Assembly (NCBI RefSeq): GCF_016908975.1
Contig: NZ_JAFBEX010000006.1
Location: 232,680-296,679, forward strand
Reading direction: 5' to 3'
From: Neobacillus cucumis
Lineage (GTDB): Bacteria > Bacillota > Bacilli > Bacillales > Cytobacillaceae
Length of the DNA: 64,000 bases
Of this stretch, positions 24,086-33,974 are shown piece after piece; the stretch's first letter is position 1, and every line of letters begins with the position of its first letter. Position numbers and translations under genes: made by a program. The notes beneath the pieces are model-generated. The model was not told the DNA's origin and made no database searches. It saw only the letters and a list, made by a program, of their open reading frames with translations.

Positions 24086-25594
24086 TCACCCTCCTAACCC
24101 TAACATGATCGTTTCTAGTGTTGTATGCAGCGGAGAACTTAGAACACTTGGATATACTCCGATTAACACGATTAATAGCATTAAAACCACAACGGGTACC
24201 AATTCCACGCCTTTTACGTCAATGACACCGGTAAATTCACGATGTGCTTTGCCGAAAGTAATCCCTAAAACGGCTCTTAATACATACGCTGCGGTCATGA
24301 TAATGCCAATCGTTCCGACGGCGGCAAGCCACGGTATTTCCTTGAACAGCCCTAGGAAAGCCATAAATTCACTGACGAAACCGGACATACCCGGAAGTCC
24401 GAGTGAAGCCATCCCGCCAGCAAGCAGGAAGCCTGCCGCACGCGGCATCCCTTTCGCCATCCCGCCAAGGTTTTCAAGCAGCGAGGTATCGGTACGCTCG
24501 TACAAGACACCGACGAGGAAGAACAATAAGGCCGAAATCAAACCGTGCGAGACCACTTGGAAAATAGCGCCCTGCACTCCAGCTGTATTCATCGCCGCAA
24601 GGCCAATCAACACGATGCCCATGTGGGAAATCGACGAATACGCCAAAACCATTTTAAAATCTGTTTGAATGAACGCTAGGAACGCCCCGTAGAGGAGGTT
24701 AATCACTCCAAGGACCGCAATCAGCGTCGCAAGAGTTTTAAACTGCCCGGGAAAAATCCCCATTCCAAAACGAATTAAACCGTACGCACCAATCTTTAGT
24801 AGAATCCCAGAGTGAATCATAACAACGGATGGCGGTGCCTGTACGTGTACCTTTAGCATCCAGCTATGCAATGGGAAGATTGGCAACTTGACACCAAAAG
24901 CAATTAACAGCCCAATCAGTAAGCCCAATTTCAAGTCACCGGAAAGCGGTGCACTCGGGTCTGCCATTATTTGCGCCAGCGTATTCATATTGGTGGTACC
25001 TGTTTTGGCAAATAGAATCATAATCACAATAAGAAGGACGGCAGAGCCGAATCCGTTGTAGATTAAGAAACTAAATGCCGCTTTTTCTTTTTCAAAATAG
25101 CCCCATTTCCCGATTAAGAAGAACGTTGGGATGAGGGTAACCTCGAAAAATATGAAAAATAAAATCAAGTTTTCAGCGGTGAACACACCGAGCATACCGA
25201 ATTCCAACAAGAGGAAGAGCATGAAATAGCCTTTTACTTCCTTTTTAATAAACCGTGCAGCGGCAATCGCAGATAGGGTTGCCACTACGGCGGTTAAGAC
25301 GACAAGCAGAAGCTGAAAGCCGCTTAGGGCCAGTTCAAAGTTGACCGCAAAGTAAGGCTCTTCGGTCCCCATGCCGCGGAAGTGAATCCACTCTTTGGCA
25401 ACAGAGAAGGCTCCGAGACTTTTGCCAAATTGAAAATGAAGATAACAAGCAAGCGCCAATAATAGTGGCGGCAATGTGGCTAGGAAGCCAACGATTTTGA
25501 TTGGTATGTCAACTGTTTTTGGCATTAGTGCCAAAACGATGATACCGAGTATTGGGGAGAATACTAGGATTGGAAGAACAGCATGTAAGTTCAT
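24086..25594 (-). CDS. nuoM: NADH-quinone oxidoreductase subunit M
   Basis: The 502-residue protein is an antiporter-like proton-pumping subunit. F-G-V-K-L-P-I-F-P-L-H-S-W and T-D-F-K-M-V-L-A-Y-S-S-I-S-H-M-G carry the channel Lys and His residues, and F-F-E-V-T-L-I-P the conserved Glu. The start overlaps the nuoL stop by four bases (ATGA), showing coupling. Confidence 0.96.
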   Translation of the reverse strand: MNLHAVLPILVFSPILGIIVLALMPKTVDIPIKIVGFLATLPPLLLALACYLHFQFGKSLGAFSVAKEWIHFRGMGTEEPYFAVNFELALSGFQLLLVVLTAVVATLSAIAAARFIKKEVKGYFMLFLLLEFGMLGVFTAENLILFFIFFEVTLIPTFFLIGKWGYFEKEKAAFSFLIYNGFGSAVLLIVIMILFAKTGTTNMNTLAQIMADPSAPLSGDLKLGLLIGLLIAFGVKLPIFPLHSWMLKVHVQAPPSVVMIHSGILLKIGAYGLIRFGMGIFPGQFKTLATLIAVLGVINLLYGAFLAFIQTDFKMVLAYSSISHMGIVLIGLAAMNTAGVQGAIFQVVSHGLISALLFFLVGVLYERTDTSLLENLGGMAKGMPRAAGFLLAGGMASLGLPGMSGFVSEFMAFLGLFKEIPWLAAVGTIGIIMTAAYVLRAVLGITFGKAHREFTGVIDVKGVELVPVVVLMLLIVLIGVYPSVLSSPLHTTLETIMLGLGG

Positions 25595-27459
25595 CGTAAG
25601 TACCCCCCTGTTAATGCAAAAATGACGGCGAGCAGTGCGAGCCCGATAAAGGCAACCGCTCCATAGGTTTGAACCTGTCCGGATTGGAGTTTGGAGCCTG
25701 CTCTTCCCAGTCCTTGGATTATTCCAACCACGCCTTTGACTAGTCCTTCAACTAGGAACACATCAATAAACTGCAAGAAGTAGCTAATCGCTTTCGAAGC
25801 GATGACAACTGTATATTGATAAAATTCATCTACAAAATATTTGTTGTATAAAATACTGTGTAACGTATCCCCTGCACCGCTTAACCAGTTGCGGGAAACT
25901 GAGCGCTTATAGTACATCAAGTAGGCAAGGAAGATGCCTGCTAGAGATACGAGCGTTGCAGCAATCATGATCCAAACCGGACCCTCTGAATGGGCATGTT
26001 GGGCAAGTGCTTCATTGCCGTCCACAAGCCAATCACCAAGGAATGTTCCAAACCATGGCGAGTTCACATAACCGCCAATGATGGCGAGCACACCTAGAAC
26101 GATCATTGGGAACGTCATCGTGGACGGTGATTCATGTACATGTTTTTGCTCGCCTCGTGCTTCCCCTGTAAAAACTAGGAAGAACAAGCGGAACATATAA
26201 AATGCCGTCATAAAGGCTGCAATGAGGGCAAGCAAGAATAGGATCGGATGTCCGCCTTCCCATGCCGCCGCTAAAATTTCGTCTTTTGAGAAGAAACCGG
26301 ATAATAACGGTACTCCGCTGATGGCGAGTGTTCCAATTAAAAATAATGGTCCGGTTATTTTTAACTTTTTCCAAAGCCCGCCCATTTCTTCGATGTTCTG
26401 CGTATTGACAGCATGGATGACGGAACCTGCGGCTAAGAAAAGCAAGGCCTTAAAGAAGGCATGTGTCATTAAGTGGAATACCCCTGCGACATAACCTGCC
26501 GAGCCTAACGCTAACATCATGTAGCCAAGCTGTGAAACAGTTGAGTAAGCAAGCACTCGTTTGATATCGGTTTGCACAAGTCCAATGCTGGCTGCAAAAA
26601 TAGCGGTAAATGCGCCGATCACAGCGATCGTCAGCAAGGCTGTTTTGCTCGCTAAGAACAGTGGGAAGAGTGCTGCGACTAAGTAAACCCCGGCAGCAAC
26701 CATGGTAGCTGCGTGGATTAAGGCCGAAACAGGTGTTGGACCTTCCATCGCGTCCGGAAGCCAGGTATGCAGCGGGAATTGACCGGATTTACCGACGGCC
26801 CCAATAAAGATTAAGATGGCAATCAGGGTAATCATCGATGTCGGAATCGAGCCCGCTTCGATGGAATGGAATATTACGCTGTACTCAAAGCTTTTGGTTT
26901 CCCAAAAAAGAAGGATCATCCCGATAAACAGGCCGACGTCACCAATTCGGGTCATGATGAATGCCTTTTTGGCGGCCGCCTTCGCTTCTTCTTTGTAAAA
27001 ATAAAAACCGATTAATAAGAAGGATCCCACACCGACAAGTTCCCAGAAAATATAGGTTTGCAGTAGGTTTGGCGAAATCACCAATCCTAGCATCGCAAAG
27101 GTGAATAATCCTAAATAGGCATAGAATACTGAGAAGCGCTCATCTCCATGCATGTACCCTTTCGAGTATGTATGTACTAAGAAACTGACGAGCGATACGA
27201 TCACCAGCATTAATGCATTTAATTGATTGACTTCAAAGCCCGCTGTAAGATGCAGATCTCCTATCGTGAGCCATTCATAATTGATTCCGTAGGTTGGCTC
27301 TGTAAAGCGCTCGAATAATACTAAAATGGAATAGATCAGCGATGCGAGCGTGAGGAGAATCCCCACATAGGCGCTCGCCTCTTTCAGCCGCTTACCGAAT
27401 AGAAGAAGGATCAAAAACGATAATAGCGGGAAAAGCGGAATCAGCCATGCATTTTCCAA
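25591..27459 (-). CDS. nuoL: NADH-quinone oxidoreductase subunit L
   Basis: The product is 622 residues from a TTG start at 27459 (reading MENAWLIPLFPLLSFL). AAGGGG stands about ten bases upstream. The open frame runs on to 27546 but those 29 extra residues are polar and unlike the family. Conserved blocks are S-G-Q-F-P-L-H-T-W-L-P-D-A-M-E-G-P-T-P-V-S, L-V-Q-T-D-I-K-R-V-L-A-Y-S-T-V-S-Q-L-G, and the C-terminal long lateral helix. The gap to nuoK (170 bp) is the longest inside the cluster and holds a short GGTGTCAGGCACC palindrome. Confidence 0.94.
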   Translation of the reverse strand: MENAWLIPLFPLLSFLILLLFGKRLKEASAYVGILLTLASLIYSILVLFERFTEPTYGINYEWLTIGDLHLTAGFEVNQLNALMLVIVSLVSFLVHTYSKGYMHGDERFSVFYAYLGLFTFAMLGLVISPNLLQTYIFWELVGVGSFLLIGFYFYKEEAKAAAKKAFIMTRIGDVGLFIGMILLFWETKSFEYSVIFHSIEAGSIPTSMITLIAILIFIGAVGKSGQFPLHTWLPDAMEGPTPVSALIHAATMVAAGVYLVAALFPLFLASKTALLTIAVIGAFTAIFAASIGLVQTDIKRVLAYSTVSQLGYMMLALGSAGYVAGVFHLMTHAFFKALLFLAAGSVIHAVNTQNIEEMGGLWKKLKITGPLFLIGTLAISGVPLLSGFFSKDEILAAAWEGGHPILFLLALIAAFMTAFYMFRLFFLVFTGEARGEQKHVHESPSTMTFPMIVLGVLAIIGGYVNSPWFGTFLGDWLVDGNEALAQHAHSEGPVWIMIAATLVSLAGIFLAYLMYYKRSVSRNWLSGAGDTLHSILYNKYFVDEFYQYTVVIASKAISYFLQFIDVFLVEGLVKGVVGIIQGLGRAGSKLQSGQVQTYGAVAFIGLALLAVIFALTGGYLR

Positions 27460-27569
27460 TATTATCAACCCCTTGGATGGCGAGTTGTACCATCCGAATT
27501 TTGTCGATTCCCCCTTCGGGTGTTGTCTAGTCTCGATCAAACCCAAAGCTTGAGGAAATCTCCTCTGGC

Positions 27570-27582
27570 GGTGTCAGGCACC
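27570..27582. repeat. Short palindrome GGTGTCAGGCACC in the nuoK-nuoL gap
   Basis: Same motif as at 7302, 28916 and 58118. Confidence 0.6.
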
Positions 27583-27629
27583 ACCTGAGTTACGTTAAAC
27601 GTCTCTTAAATGCCAGACCAATAAGAGCA

Positions 27630-27944
27630 TTAATTTTTCATAGAGTCTATTTCGTCAATGTTGACGGTCTTCTTATTGCGATATAGAGCGATGAGGATCG
27701 CCAGACCAACCGCTGCCTCTGCAGCGGCCACACTGATGGCAAACAGGGCGAAGACTTGACCTGTAATGGATGGCGTGACGCCATATTTGCTGAAGGTTAC
27801 CAGATTAATATTAACGGCGTTCAGCATAAGTTCAATCGAGATTAACACAATCACGGTGTTTCTTTTAGTCAAGGCACCGTATAAACCGATGCAAAAAAGT
27901 ATTAGTGCTAGTGCCAGGAAGGCTGAAGCGGGAATCGAACTCAT
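27630..27944 (-). CDS. nuoK: NADH-quinone oxidoreductase subunit K
   Basis: The 104-residue protein has three membrane helices and the conserved membrane Glu residues in [10 protein letters not shown] and [10 protein letters not shown] that form part of the proton path. It overlaps nuoJ by four bases. Confidence 0.96.
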   Translation of the reverse strand: MSSIPASAFLALALILFCIGLYGALTKRNTVIVLISIELMLNAVNINLVTFSKYGVTPSITGQVFALFAISVAAAEAAVGLAILIALYRNKKTVNIDEIDSMKN

Positions 27945-28462
27945 TCCTCATTCGCCTCCTTCTTTTTATCATTTTTGGCTAAGATAATCGAACCAACAAG
28001 GGCAACTAATAGCAGTACAGAGGTCAACTCAAACGGGATAATATATTTTGAGTATAGCGCCTGCCCAATTTGCAATGTGTTATTTTCATGCAGTTTCGTA
28101 GCTACCGGTTCAATATTGAAATTGTAAATGCCAATGTATACGGCAAAGGCGAAACCCACTACTCCAAGGAGTAAGAGGAACTTTCGCAATCTGCCTGTTT
28201 TCGGTTCACTTTCATCGTTATGCTTCGTTAACATAATCCCGAAGAGCATAATAATGGTGATCGCCCCTGAATAAATTAAAATTTGCACGACTGCGACAAA
28301 CTCGGCTGAAAGCAGCACGTAAATTCCAGCGATGGCCACGAACGTGAAAATCAGAGCAACGACCATATGAATTACTTTGTTCAGGTTTAACAAGAGAACC
28401 CCGCCGATAATCGCAACAAGTGCGAGTCCCATAAAGGCGAGGAATTCGCCTGAAAGTGTCAT
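27941..28462 (-). CDS. nuoJ: NADH-quinone oxidoreductase subunit J
   Basis: The 173-residue protein has five membrane helices; the third holds the conserved [12 protein letters not shown] region (pi-bulge Tyr). It overlaps both nuoI and nuoK by four bases. Confidence 0.95.
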   Translation of the reverse strand: MTLSGEFLAFMGLALVAIIGGVLLLNLNKVIHMVVALIFTFVAIAGIYVLLSAEFVAVVQILIYSGAITIIMLFGIMLTKHNDESEPKTGRLRKFLLLLGVVGFAFAVYIGIYNFNIEPVATKLHENNTLQIGQALYSKYIIPFELTSVLLLVALVGSIILAKNDKKKEANEE

Positions 28463-28878
28463 GGTTTATTCACCTGCCGCACGTTTTCGTCGTTTTCATC
28501 CAGCCATTCTAGGTTTTTAAATAACATGTCACGGCTGTACTCGGCGAGCTCGAAGTTATTGGTCATGACGATGGCTTCCGTCGGGCATACCTCTGTACAT
28601 AGATCACATAGGATACAGATTTCGAAGTTAATATCATATGTGTCGATGATTTTCCCCTTTTTCGTTGGGTCCGGATGCTTCTTCCCTGTCAGATCAATAC
28701 ATTCTGTCGGGCAGATATTCATACACTGATTGCAGACGATACACTTTTCCGGATAGAACTTCTGAATGCCACGAAAGCGGTCCGGCAACGGAAGCGGCTC
28801 ATTAGGATAATCGTACGTAACCTTCTCGCGCGATAATTGTTTCAGGGTATATTTCAAGCCTTTAAATACTCCAAGCAC
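28459..28878 (-). CDS. nuoI: NADH-quinone oxidoreductase subunit I, 2x[4Fe-4S]
   Basis: The 139-residue protein has two ferredoxin-type motifs, C-I-V-C-N-Q-C-M-N-I-C-P and C-I-L-C-D-L-C-T-E-V-C-P, which bind clusters N6a and N6b and pass electrons to N2 in NuoB. It is a peripheral-arm subunit. A 111-base gap with short palindromes separates it from nuoH. Confidence 0.96.
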   Translation of the reverse strand: MLGVFKGLKYTLKQLSREKVTYDYPNEPLPLPDRFRGIQKFYPEKCIVCNQCMNICPTECIDLTGKKHPDPTKKGKIIDTYDINFEICILCDLCTEVCPTEAIVMTNNFELAEYSRDMLFKNLEWLDENDENVRQVNKP

Positions 28879-28915
28879 GTTTTTTCACCCCTTTTGACAG
28901 TCTAAATATTGTTTA

Positions 28916-28930
28916 TGGTGACAGGCACCA
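28916..28930. repeat. Short palindrome TGGTGACAGGCACCA in the nuoH-nuoI gap
   Basis: The gap also shows a partial duplication: ACAGTCTAAATA and TGGTGAC...GGCACCATT each occur twice between 28895 and 28990. Confidence 0.65.
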
Positions 28931-28989
28931 TTTGCACCACTTTCACAGTCTAAATACTACTATTGGTGACGACCCCATCAAGGGCACCA

Positions 28990-29994
28990 TTAAAAGAATA
29001 GTGATTTGATGAGAGCGGTTAGGAAGATGTTGGCTAGTGCGATGGGCAATAGAACTTTCCAGCCGAATTCCATCAATCGGTCGACGCGGAAACGCGGTAG
29101 CGTACTCCGGATCCAGAAATAAAGAAACACGACGAAACAGAATTTAAGGGCAAACCATACGGCCCCTGGGATAAAACCAAGGAACGCAAATGGCGGCAGC
29201 CATCCCCCAAGGAAAATAACCGTAGTCAATGCTGACATCCCAAATACGTAAACATACTCGGAAAGCATGAAGAACGCCCAGCGGAATCCGGCAAACTCTA
29301 CGAAATAACCGGCAACGAGTTCGTTTTCTGATTCCGGCAAGTCAAAAGGCGTCCGGTTTAATTCCGCTATCGAAGCGATAAAAAAGACAATAAAGCCAAT
29401 TGGCTGCAATAGAATAAACCAGCCATGTTTTTGCTGCAGGACAATATCATTTAGATTTAAGCTGCCGGCTAAGAGAATGACCCCTAACACAGACATAACT
29501 AACGGGATTTCATAAGAAATCATCTGTGCCGCCGCACGCATCCCCCCTAAGAGGGCGTATTTGTTATTGGAGGCCCAGCCGCCAAGCAGCATGCCAAACA
29601 CCGTTAGACCAGAAACTGAAATGTAATATAGCAAGCCAACACCAATATCCGCGAATTGAAACTTATCGGTAAATGGTAAGGTGGCCAATACCATAAATGA
29701 CGGTGCAAAGGCAACTATCGGTGCCAAAATGAACAATGGCTTATCTGCTGCTTTCGGAATAATATCCTCTTTTAATAAGAGCTTTAACACGTCCGCAACA
29801 GTTTGCAACAGTCCAAAGCGCCCGCCTAATTGATTGGGTCCGTGGCGCAGCTGCATATAGCCCATTACTTTCCGCTCGGCTAAGATTCCGTAAGTAACGA
29901 AACCTAAAACGACTAAAAGCAAGACAACACCAAGTATAAAGAAAATTCCAAAGTGAGCCCAGCTAGGACTAGATTGGAGCAAATCTTGAATCAT
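28990..29994 (-). CDS. nuoH: NADH-quinone oxidoreductase subunit H
   Basis: The 334-residue membrane protein has about eight helices and the quinone-site pattern E-R-K-V-M-G-Y-M-Q-L-R-H-G-P-N and E-L-N-R-T-P-F-D-L-P-E-S-E-N-E-L-V. It joins the peripheral and membrane arms. Its start overlaps the nuoD stop. Confidence 0.96.
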   Translation of the reverse strand: MIQDLLQSSPSWAHFGIFFILGVVLLLVVLGFVTYGILAERKVMGYMQLRHGPNQLGGRFGLLQTVADVLKLLLKEDIIPKAADKPLFILAPIVAFAPSFMVLATLPFTDKFQFADIGVGLLYYISVSGLTVFGMLLGGWASNNKYALLGGMRAAAQMISYEIPLVMSVLGVILLAGSLNLNDIVLQQKHGWFILLQPIGFIVFFIASIAELNRTPFDLPESENELVAGYFVEFAGFRWAFFMLSEYVYVFGMSALTTVIFLGGWLPPFAFLGFIPGAVWFALKFCFVVFLYFWIRSTLPRFRVDRLMEFGWKVLLPIALANIFLTALIKSLFF

Positions 29995-31094
29995 TAGCCG
30001 TCGACCTCCCCAAGGACAATATCCACTGCCCCTAAAATGGCAATCAAGTTTGCAATATTTTCGCCTACCAGTAATTTCGGCAAAATTTGTAGATTATAGA
30101 ATGACGGTCTCCTAAACTTTAAGCGATACGGTTCCTTTTTCCCGTCACTATAAATATAGCAGCCAATCTCGCCGCGCGGTGATTCAATCCGGACAAACCC
30201 TTCACCCTTTGGCACCTTAATAATTTTCGGAACCTTGGCCATGATGTCCCCTTCTGCCGGAAACTGTTCCACAGCCTGCTCAATAATTTTCAAGGATTCA
30301 CTGATTTCAGCCAACCTTAAGTGATAGCGTGCTAAGCAGTCGCCGTCCTCTGATGTTGGAACATCAAAGTCAAATCGGTCATAAATGGAATACGGCTCAT
30401 CTTTACGAAGATCCCACTTCACACCCGTACTGCGGAGATTTGGTCCGCTGAGTGAATATTGCAGGGCTTCTTCTTTCGTATAGACGCCAACGCCTTTTAC
30501 CCTGTCCAAAAAGATTTCATTACCGGAAACAAGGTCATGGTAGCCTTTAAGCTGCTCGCGCATGTAAGGAACAAAATCCCTTACCCTCTCAATCCAGCCC
30601 TCAGGCGCATCCCATTTTACCCCGCCTACACGCATATAGTTAAAGGTCAAACGGGCACCAGATAACTCATTCAGCATATTGATAATCATTTCACGATCAC
30701 GGAAGGCATAAATAAATGGACTTGTCGCACCAAGGTCAAGGACGTAAGTCCCCCATGCCACTAGGTGACTCGCAACCCGCCCTAACTCCATCGCGAGCAC
30801 ACGCAGGTATTCTGCACGGTCCGGAAGCTGGATTCCCATCATTGTTTCCACCGCATGGCAAATCACATAGTTATTGGTCATCGCCGATAGATAGTCCATC
30901 CGGTCGGTATAAGGAATGATCTGTGTATATTGGAGATTCTCCGCCAATTTTTCGGTTCCCCGGTGTAAATAACCGATAACAGGCTTCGCTTCGGTAATAA
31001 TTTCCCCATCAATTTTTACAACCAGACGGAATACCCCGTGTGTACTAGGATGCTGCGGGCCGACGTTTAATAACATTTCTTCTGTTCTGATCAT
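29994..31094 (-). CDS. nuoD: NADH-quinone oxidoreductase subunit D
   Basis: The 366-residue protein is the 49-kDa-type subunit related to the large subunit of NiFe hydrogenases. N-V-G-P-Q-H-P-S-T-H-G-V-F-R near the N-terminus includes the quinone-site His; G-Y-L-H-R-G-T-E-K and D-R-M-D-Y follow. With NuoB it forms the quinone pocket. The first residue follows the nuoC stop by three bases. Confidence 0.97.
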   Translation of the reverse strand: MIRTEEMLLNVGPQHPSTHGVFRLVVKIDGEIITEAKPVIGYLHRGTEKLAENLQYTQIIPYTDRMDYLSAMTNNYVICHAVETMMGIQLPDRAEYLRVLAMELGRVASHLVAWGTYVLDLGATSPFIYAFRDREMIINMLNELSGARLTFNYMRVGGVKWDAPEGWIERVRDFVPYMREQLKGYHDLVSGNEIFLDRVKGVGVYTKEEALQYSLSGPNLRSTGVKWDLRKDEPYSIYDRFDFDVPTSEDGDCLARYHLRLAEISESLKIIEQAVEQFPAEGDIMAKVPKIIKVPKGEGFVRIESPRGEIGCYIYSDGKKEPYRLKFRRPSFYNLQILPKLLVGENIANLIAILGAVDIVLGEVDG

Positions 31095-31097
31095 TGG

Positions 31098-32576
31098 TTA
31101 TACCTCCACATCATACGGCTCATAATCTTTACGCAGTGGATGGCCGACCCAATCTTCTCCAAGCATGATCCGGTGCAAGTCCGGATGTCCTTTAAAGTTG
31201 ATGCCGAGTAGATCATATGCTTCACATTCAGGCCAGTTGGCTCCAGCCCAAAGTGGCTGCAAGGAATCGATTGTTGGTTCATCTCGGTCAATTTTCACTT
31301 TCAATGCTACCGATTGCCGGTTTTTGTATGAATATAAGTGAATATAGACTTCCATATGTGTTTCAAAATCTGTTCCATGCAGCTCAGACAGATAATCAAA
31401 TCCTAGGAGCTCATTAAATTTTAAAAATTGAGCCACCTTATAGTATGTATCTTTCTTCGCCACAAGTGTCGGAACATCTTTGGATAGTTTATTAATATAA
31501 GAATCTTCCAAAACATCTGGTCCTAAATGTTCTTGGATTACTTTCACATACTTATCCAAGTATGGCTGGTTAACGGATGGCTTTGCTTCTGTTGGTGCGG
31601 CGGCTGTGTCAGCCTTTCCGCCAGCTGCAGCCTTCGCTTTTGCTGCTGCGGCGGCTTTGGCTTTCGCCTTCGCGGCGGCAATCGCTTTGGCCTTTTCATC
31701 GTCGCCACCTGCATCTGCCTCACCTGCTCCGCCTGCTTTCGTCTTTGCGGCGGCTGCTGCCTTTGCTTTGGCTGCCGCGGCGGCTTTGGCTTTCGCTGCG
31801 GCCGCTGCCTTCGCCTTGGCATCGTCACCTGCTGGTGCACTATCAGCTTCTGCTGCCTCACCGCCCGCTAATTCCATTGCTTTACGCTTCGCAGCTGCCG
31901 CCGCTTTGGCCTTTGCTACTGCGGCTGCCTTTTTCTTCGCAAGGTCGTCTGCATCGCCCGCTTGGTCAGATGCTTCCTCTGCTGGAGCCGCACCGCCCGC
32001 TAATTCCATCGCCTTACGCTTCGCTGCTGCGGCGGCTTTGGCCTTCGCCACTGCGGCCGCCTTTTTCTTCGCAAGGTCATCGGTTTCATCAGCCTCGGAT
32101 GAGGTTTCCACGGCTGGTGCTGGTGTCTCTGCCGCCGCAGGGGCCTCCTCATCTGCAATTCCTTCACGCTTCTTCTTTGCTAATGCTGCTGCTTTGGCTT
32201 TCGCCGCTGCGGCCGCCTTTTTCTTTGCAAGATCATCGGTTTCAACAGCCGCGGATGGGGTTTCCGCAGTTTGTGCTGGTGTCTCTGCCGCCGCAGGAGC
32301 CGCCGCAGGAGCCTCCTCATCCGCAATTCCTTCACGCTTCTTCTTCGCTAAGACGGCAGCTTTGGCTTTCGCTGCTGCGGCTGCTTTTTTCTTCGCTAAC
32401 TCATCGGCATCACCGCCTGTGCTAGCTGTTGAAGCTACCGCTGGTGCATCCTCCGATGCGGCCTTTGGTGGGGCAGCATCTAAAGCTTCTTTTGCCTTAC
32501 GCTTTGCTAGCGCTGCAGCCTTCGCCTTTTCCGCCGCCTCTTTTTTTAATTGATCGAGATCCTTCTCCCCGCTCAT
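31098..32576 (-). CDS. nuoC: NADH-quinone oxidoreductase subunit C with long Ala/Lys-rich N-terminal extension
   Basis: The 492-residue product has two parts. Residues about 335-492 are a normal NuoC (30-kDa subunit) domain with A-N-W-P-E-C-E-A-Y-D-L-L-G-I-N-F-K-G-H-P-D-L. Residues 1-334 are low-complexity: units built on K-K-K-A-A-A-x-A-K-A-K-A-A-A-x-A-K, broken by acidic Pro/Glu/Asp stretches such as E-E-A-P-A-A. The extension should be highly helical, positively charged and repeat-variable. Related Bacillus genomes carry Lys/Ala-rich NuoC extensions, but function is unknown. The start follows AAGGTGATC that overlaps the nuoB stop. The very high GC of the region reflects Ala codons. Confidence 0.93.
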   Translation of the reverse strand: MSGEKDLDQLKKEAAEKAKAAALAKRKAKEALDAAPPKAASEDAPAVASTASTGGDADELAKKKAAAAAKAKAAVLAKKKREGIADEEAPAAAPAAAETPAQTAETPSAAVETDDLAKKKAAAAAKAKAAALAKKKREGIADEEAPAAAETPAPAVETSSEADETDDLAKKKAAAVAKAKAAAAAKRKAMELAGGAAPAEEASDQAGDADDLAKKKAAAVAKAKAAAAAKRKAMELAGGEAAEADSAPAGDDAKAKAAAAAKAKAAAAAKAKAAAAAKTKAGGAGEADAGGDDEKAKAIAAAKAKAKAAAAAKAKAAAGGKADTAAAPTEAKPSVNQPYLDKYVKVIQEHLGPDVLEDSYINKLSKDVPTLVAKKDTYYKVAQFLKFNELLGFDYLSELHGTDFETHMEVYIHLYSYKNRQSVALKVKIDRDEPTIDSLQPLWAGANWPECEAYDLLGINFKGHPDLHRIMLGEDWVGHPLRKDYEPYDVEV

Positions 32577-32579
32577 CGG

Positions 32580-33092
32580 TTAGATCACCTTCTTCCCGGT
32601 CTTCGCTTCGTATCTAATTTTACCCTTCAACTTATTAATTCCATAGATTAACGCAGCCGGATTTGGCGGGCACCCTGGAATATACACATCCACAGGGACA
32701 ATCTGATCGACCCCTTTAACGACTGAGTACGATTTAATATATGGACCCCCTGCCGTTGCACATGACCCCATGGCAATTACCCATTTTGGCTCTGGCATTT
32801 GGTCATAAAGCCGGCGCAGGATGGGCGCCATTTTTTTCGTAACGGTACCCGAAACAATCATGCAATCGGACTGCCTTGGTGACGTACGGAAAATCGTTCC
32901 AAAGCGGTCAAGGTCATAGTTGGCACCGCCAGTGCCCATCATTTCAATCGCACAACAAGCCAGACCAAATGTCATCGGCCACAAAGAATTACTCCGGGCC
33001 CATGCCTTAATTTGCTCCAGCGTGGCAAAAAACACATTTTGTTCTAATTCTCTTATTTCTTCCGGTGTAAAATCTTCTAGTCTTAAATCCAT
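32580..33092 (-). CDS. nuoB: NADH-quinone oxidoreductase subunit B, [4Fe-4S] cluster N2
   Basis: The 170-residue protein has the N2 ligands: C-C in [11 protein letters not shown] in M-G-S-C-A-T-A-G-G, and C in I-P-G-C-P-P-N-P. The start at 33092 (MDLRLEDF) follows AAGGTG at six bases and overlaps nuoA by ten. The longer frame from a TTG at 33113 is not needed. Confidence 0.96.
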   Translation of the reverse strand: MDLRLEDFTPEEIRELEQNVFFATLEQIKAWARSNSLWPMTFGLACCAIEMMGTGGANYDLDRFGTIFRTSPRQSDCMIVSGTVTKKMAPILRRLYDQMPEPKWVIAMGSCATAGGPYIKSYSVVKGVDQIVPVDVYIPGCPPNPAALIYGINKLKGKIRYEAKTGKKVI

Positions 33093-33454
33093 TGTAACAC
33101 CTTCTTTTTCCAAGCATATACAAGTCCTAGGAGCAGCATTGCCACAAAAATCAACATCTCGATGAGGGCAAAAATCCCTAGCTTATCATAAGCCACTGCC
33201 CATGGATATAAAAACACTGTTTCTACATCAAAAATAACAAACATAAGGGCAAAAATATAATAACGGACATTGAACTGCACACGAGAATCGTGAAATGGCT
33301 CAATACCGCTTTCATATGTGGTACTCTTCGCTTCACTTGGCTTATTCGGACGCAGAAGTTTCCCCATAAATAACGCCACCACTGGCAGCAGCACACCAAG
33401 ACATAGGAACACAAAAACTATCAGATAATTATTCTGATATACATTAAGTTCCAT
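33083..33454 (-). CDS. nuoA: NADH-quinone oxidoreductase subunit A
   Basis: The 123-residue protein has three membrane helices and the conserved Y-E-S-G-I-E-P and [10 protein letters not shown] blocks. First gene of the operon, with AGGAGGGG before the ATG and a sigma-A promoter about 60-85 bp upstream. Confidence 0.96.
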   Translation of the reverse strand: MELNVYQNNYLIVFVFLCLGVLLPVVALFMGKLLRPNKPSEAKSTTYESGIEPFHDSRVQFNVRYYIFALMFVIFDVETVFLYPWAVAYDKLGIFALIEMLIFVAMLLLGLVYAWKKKVLQWI

Positions 33455-33510
33455 GTCTATCCCCTCCTATGTTGTAAATTTTCACACTAATCAAATATGT
33501 AATCGAATTC

Positions 33511-33539
33511 ATTATAACATTGTTACAAATCCATGTCGA
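33511..33539 (-). promoter_or_regulatory. Sigma-A promoter of the nuo operon
   Basis: On the minus strand TCGACA (33534-33539), 17 bp, TATAAT (33511-33516). Confidence 0.65.
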
Positions 33540-33891
33540 CAAACCAACTTGATAAAAATTGGAATTGTTTCGAGCCGACATATTTTCAGTTAGCTTGCCT
33601 AAAATACAGGTCCCTCATCATGATACCGGGTGAAATGGTTTCACCAAGTGGCTTGCCCATAAATCGACGGCACTCACTCCTATTTAACTATAATATTGTC
33701 AAGAATGTCTGTGAGTTTTGTCATCAAATGTTCTATTTTGTTTATTATTTTTATAAAATAAACTTTTTTTGTAAAATGGCAGCCAGGTGTTAGTTAACGA
33801 GAATATCTTTCAGGATGTCTTCCACAGCCCATCCATTACACTACCATCATATGAAAAAATTGTCCTCATCATGCCAACTACCGTAAAACAT
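33540..33891. other. Intergenic stretch without a recognised gene
   Basis: Between the nuo promoter and the terminator at 33892 the DNA is AT-rich in its middle third. I see no reading frame with a ribosome binding site and no clear repeat. Confidence 0.5.
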
Positions 33892-33938
33892 AAAAAAGCA
33901 ATGCCCATTCATATGTGAATGAAGTGCATTGCTTTTTT
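33892..33938 (-). terminator. Terminator after the YitT-like gene
   Basis: Long imperfect stem AAAAAAGCAATGC / GCATTGCTTTTTT with an inner CATTCAT/GAATGAA arm; T run on the minus strand. Confidence 0.8.
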
Positions 33939-33974
33939 AGTTATTTTTATAGACGAGGGTCTAAAAAAGGTGCT

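Noticed and set aside
31606..32553. Long Ala/Phe-rich and Leu/Pro-rich open frames opposite nuoC
   Set aside because: Shadow frames of the Ala/Lys repeat of nuoC; no start signals and no known family.
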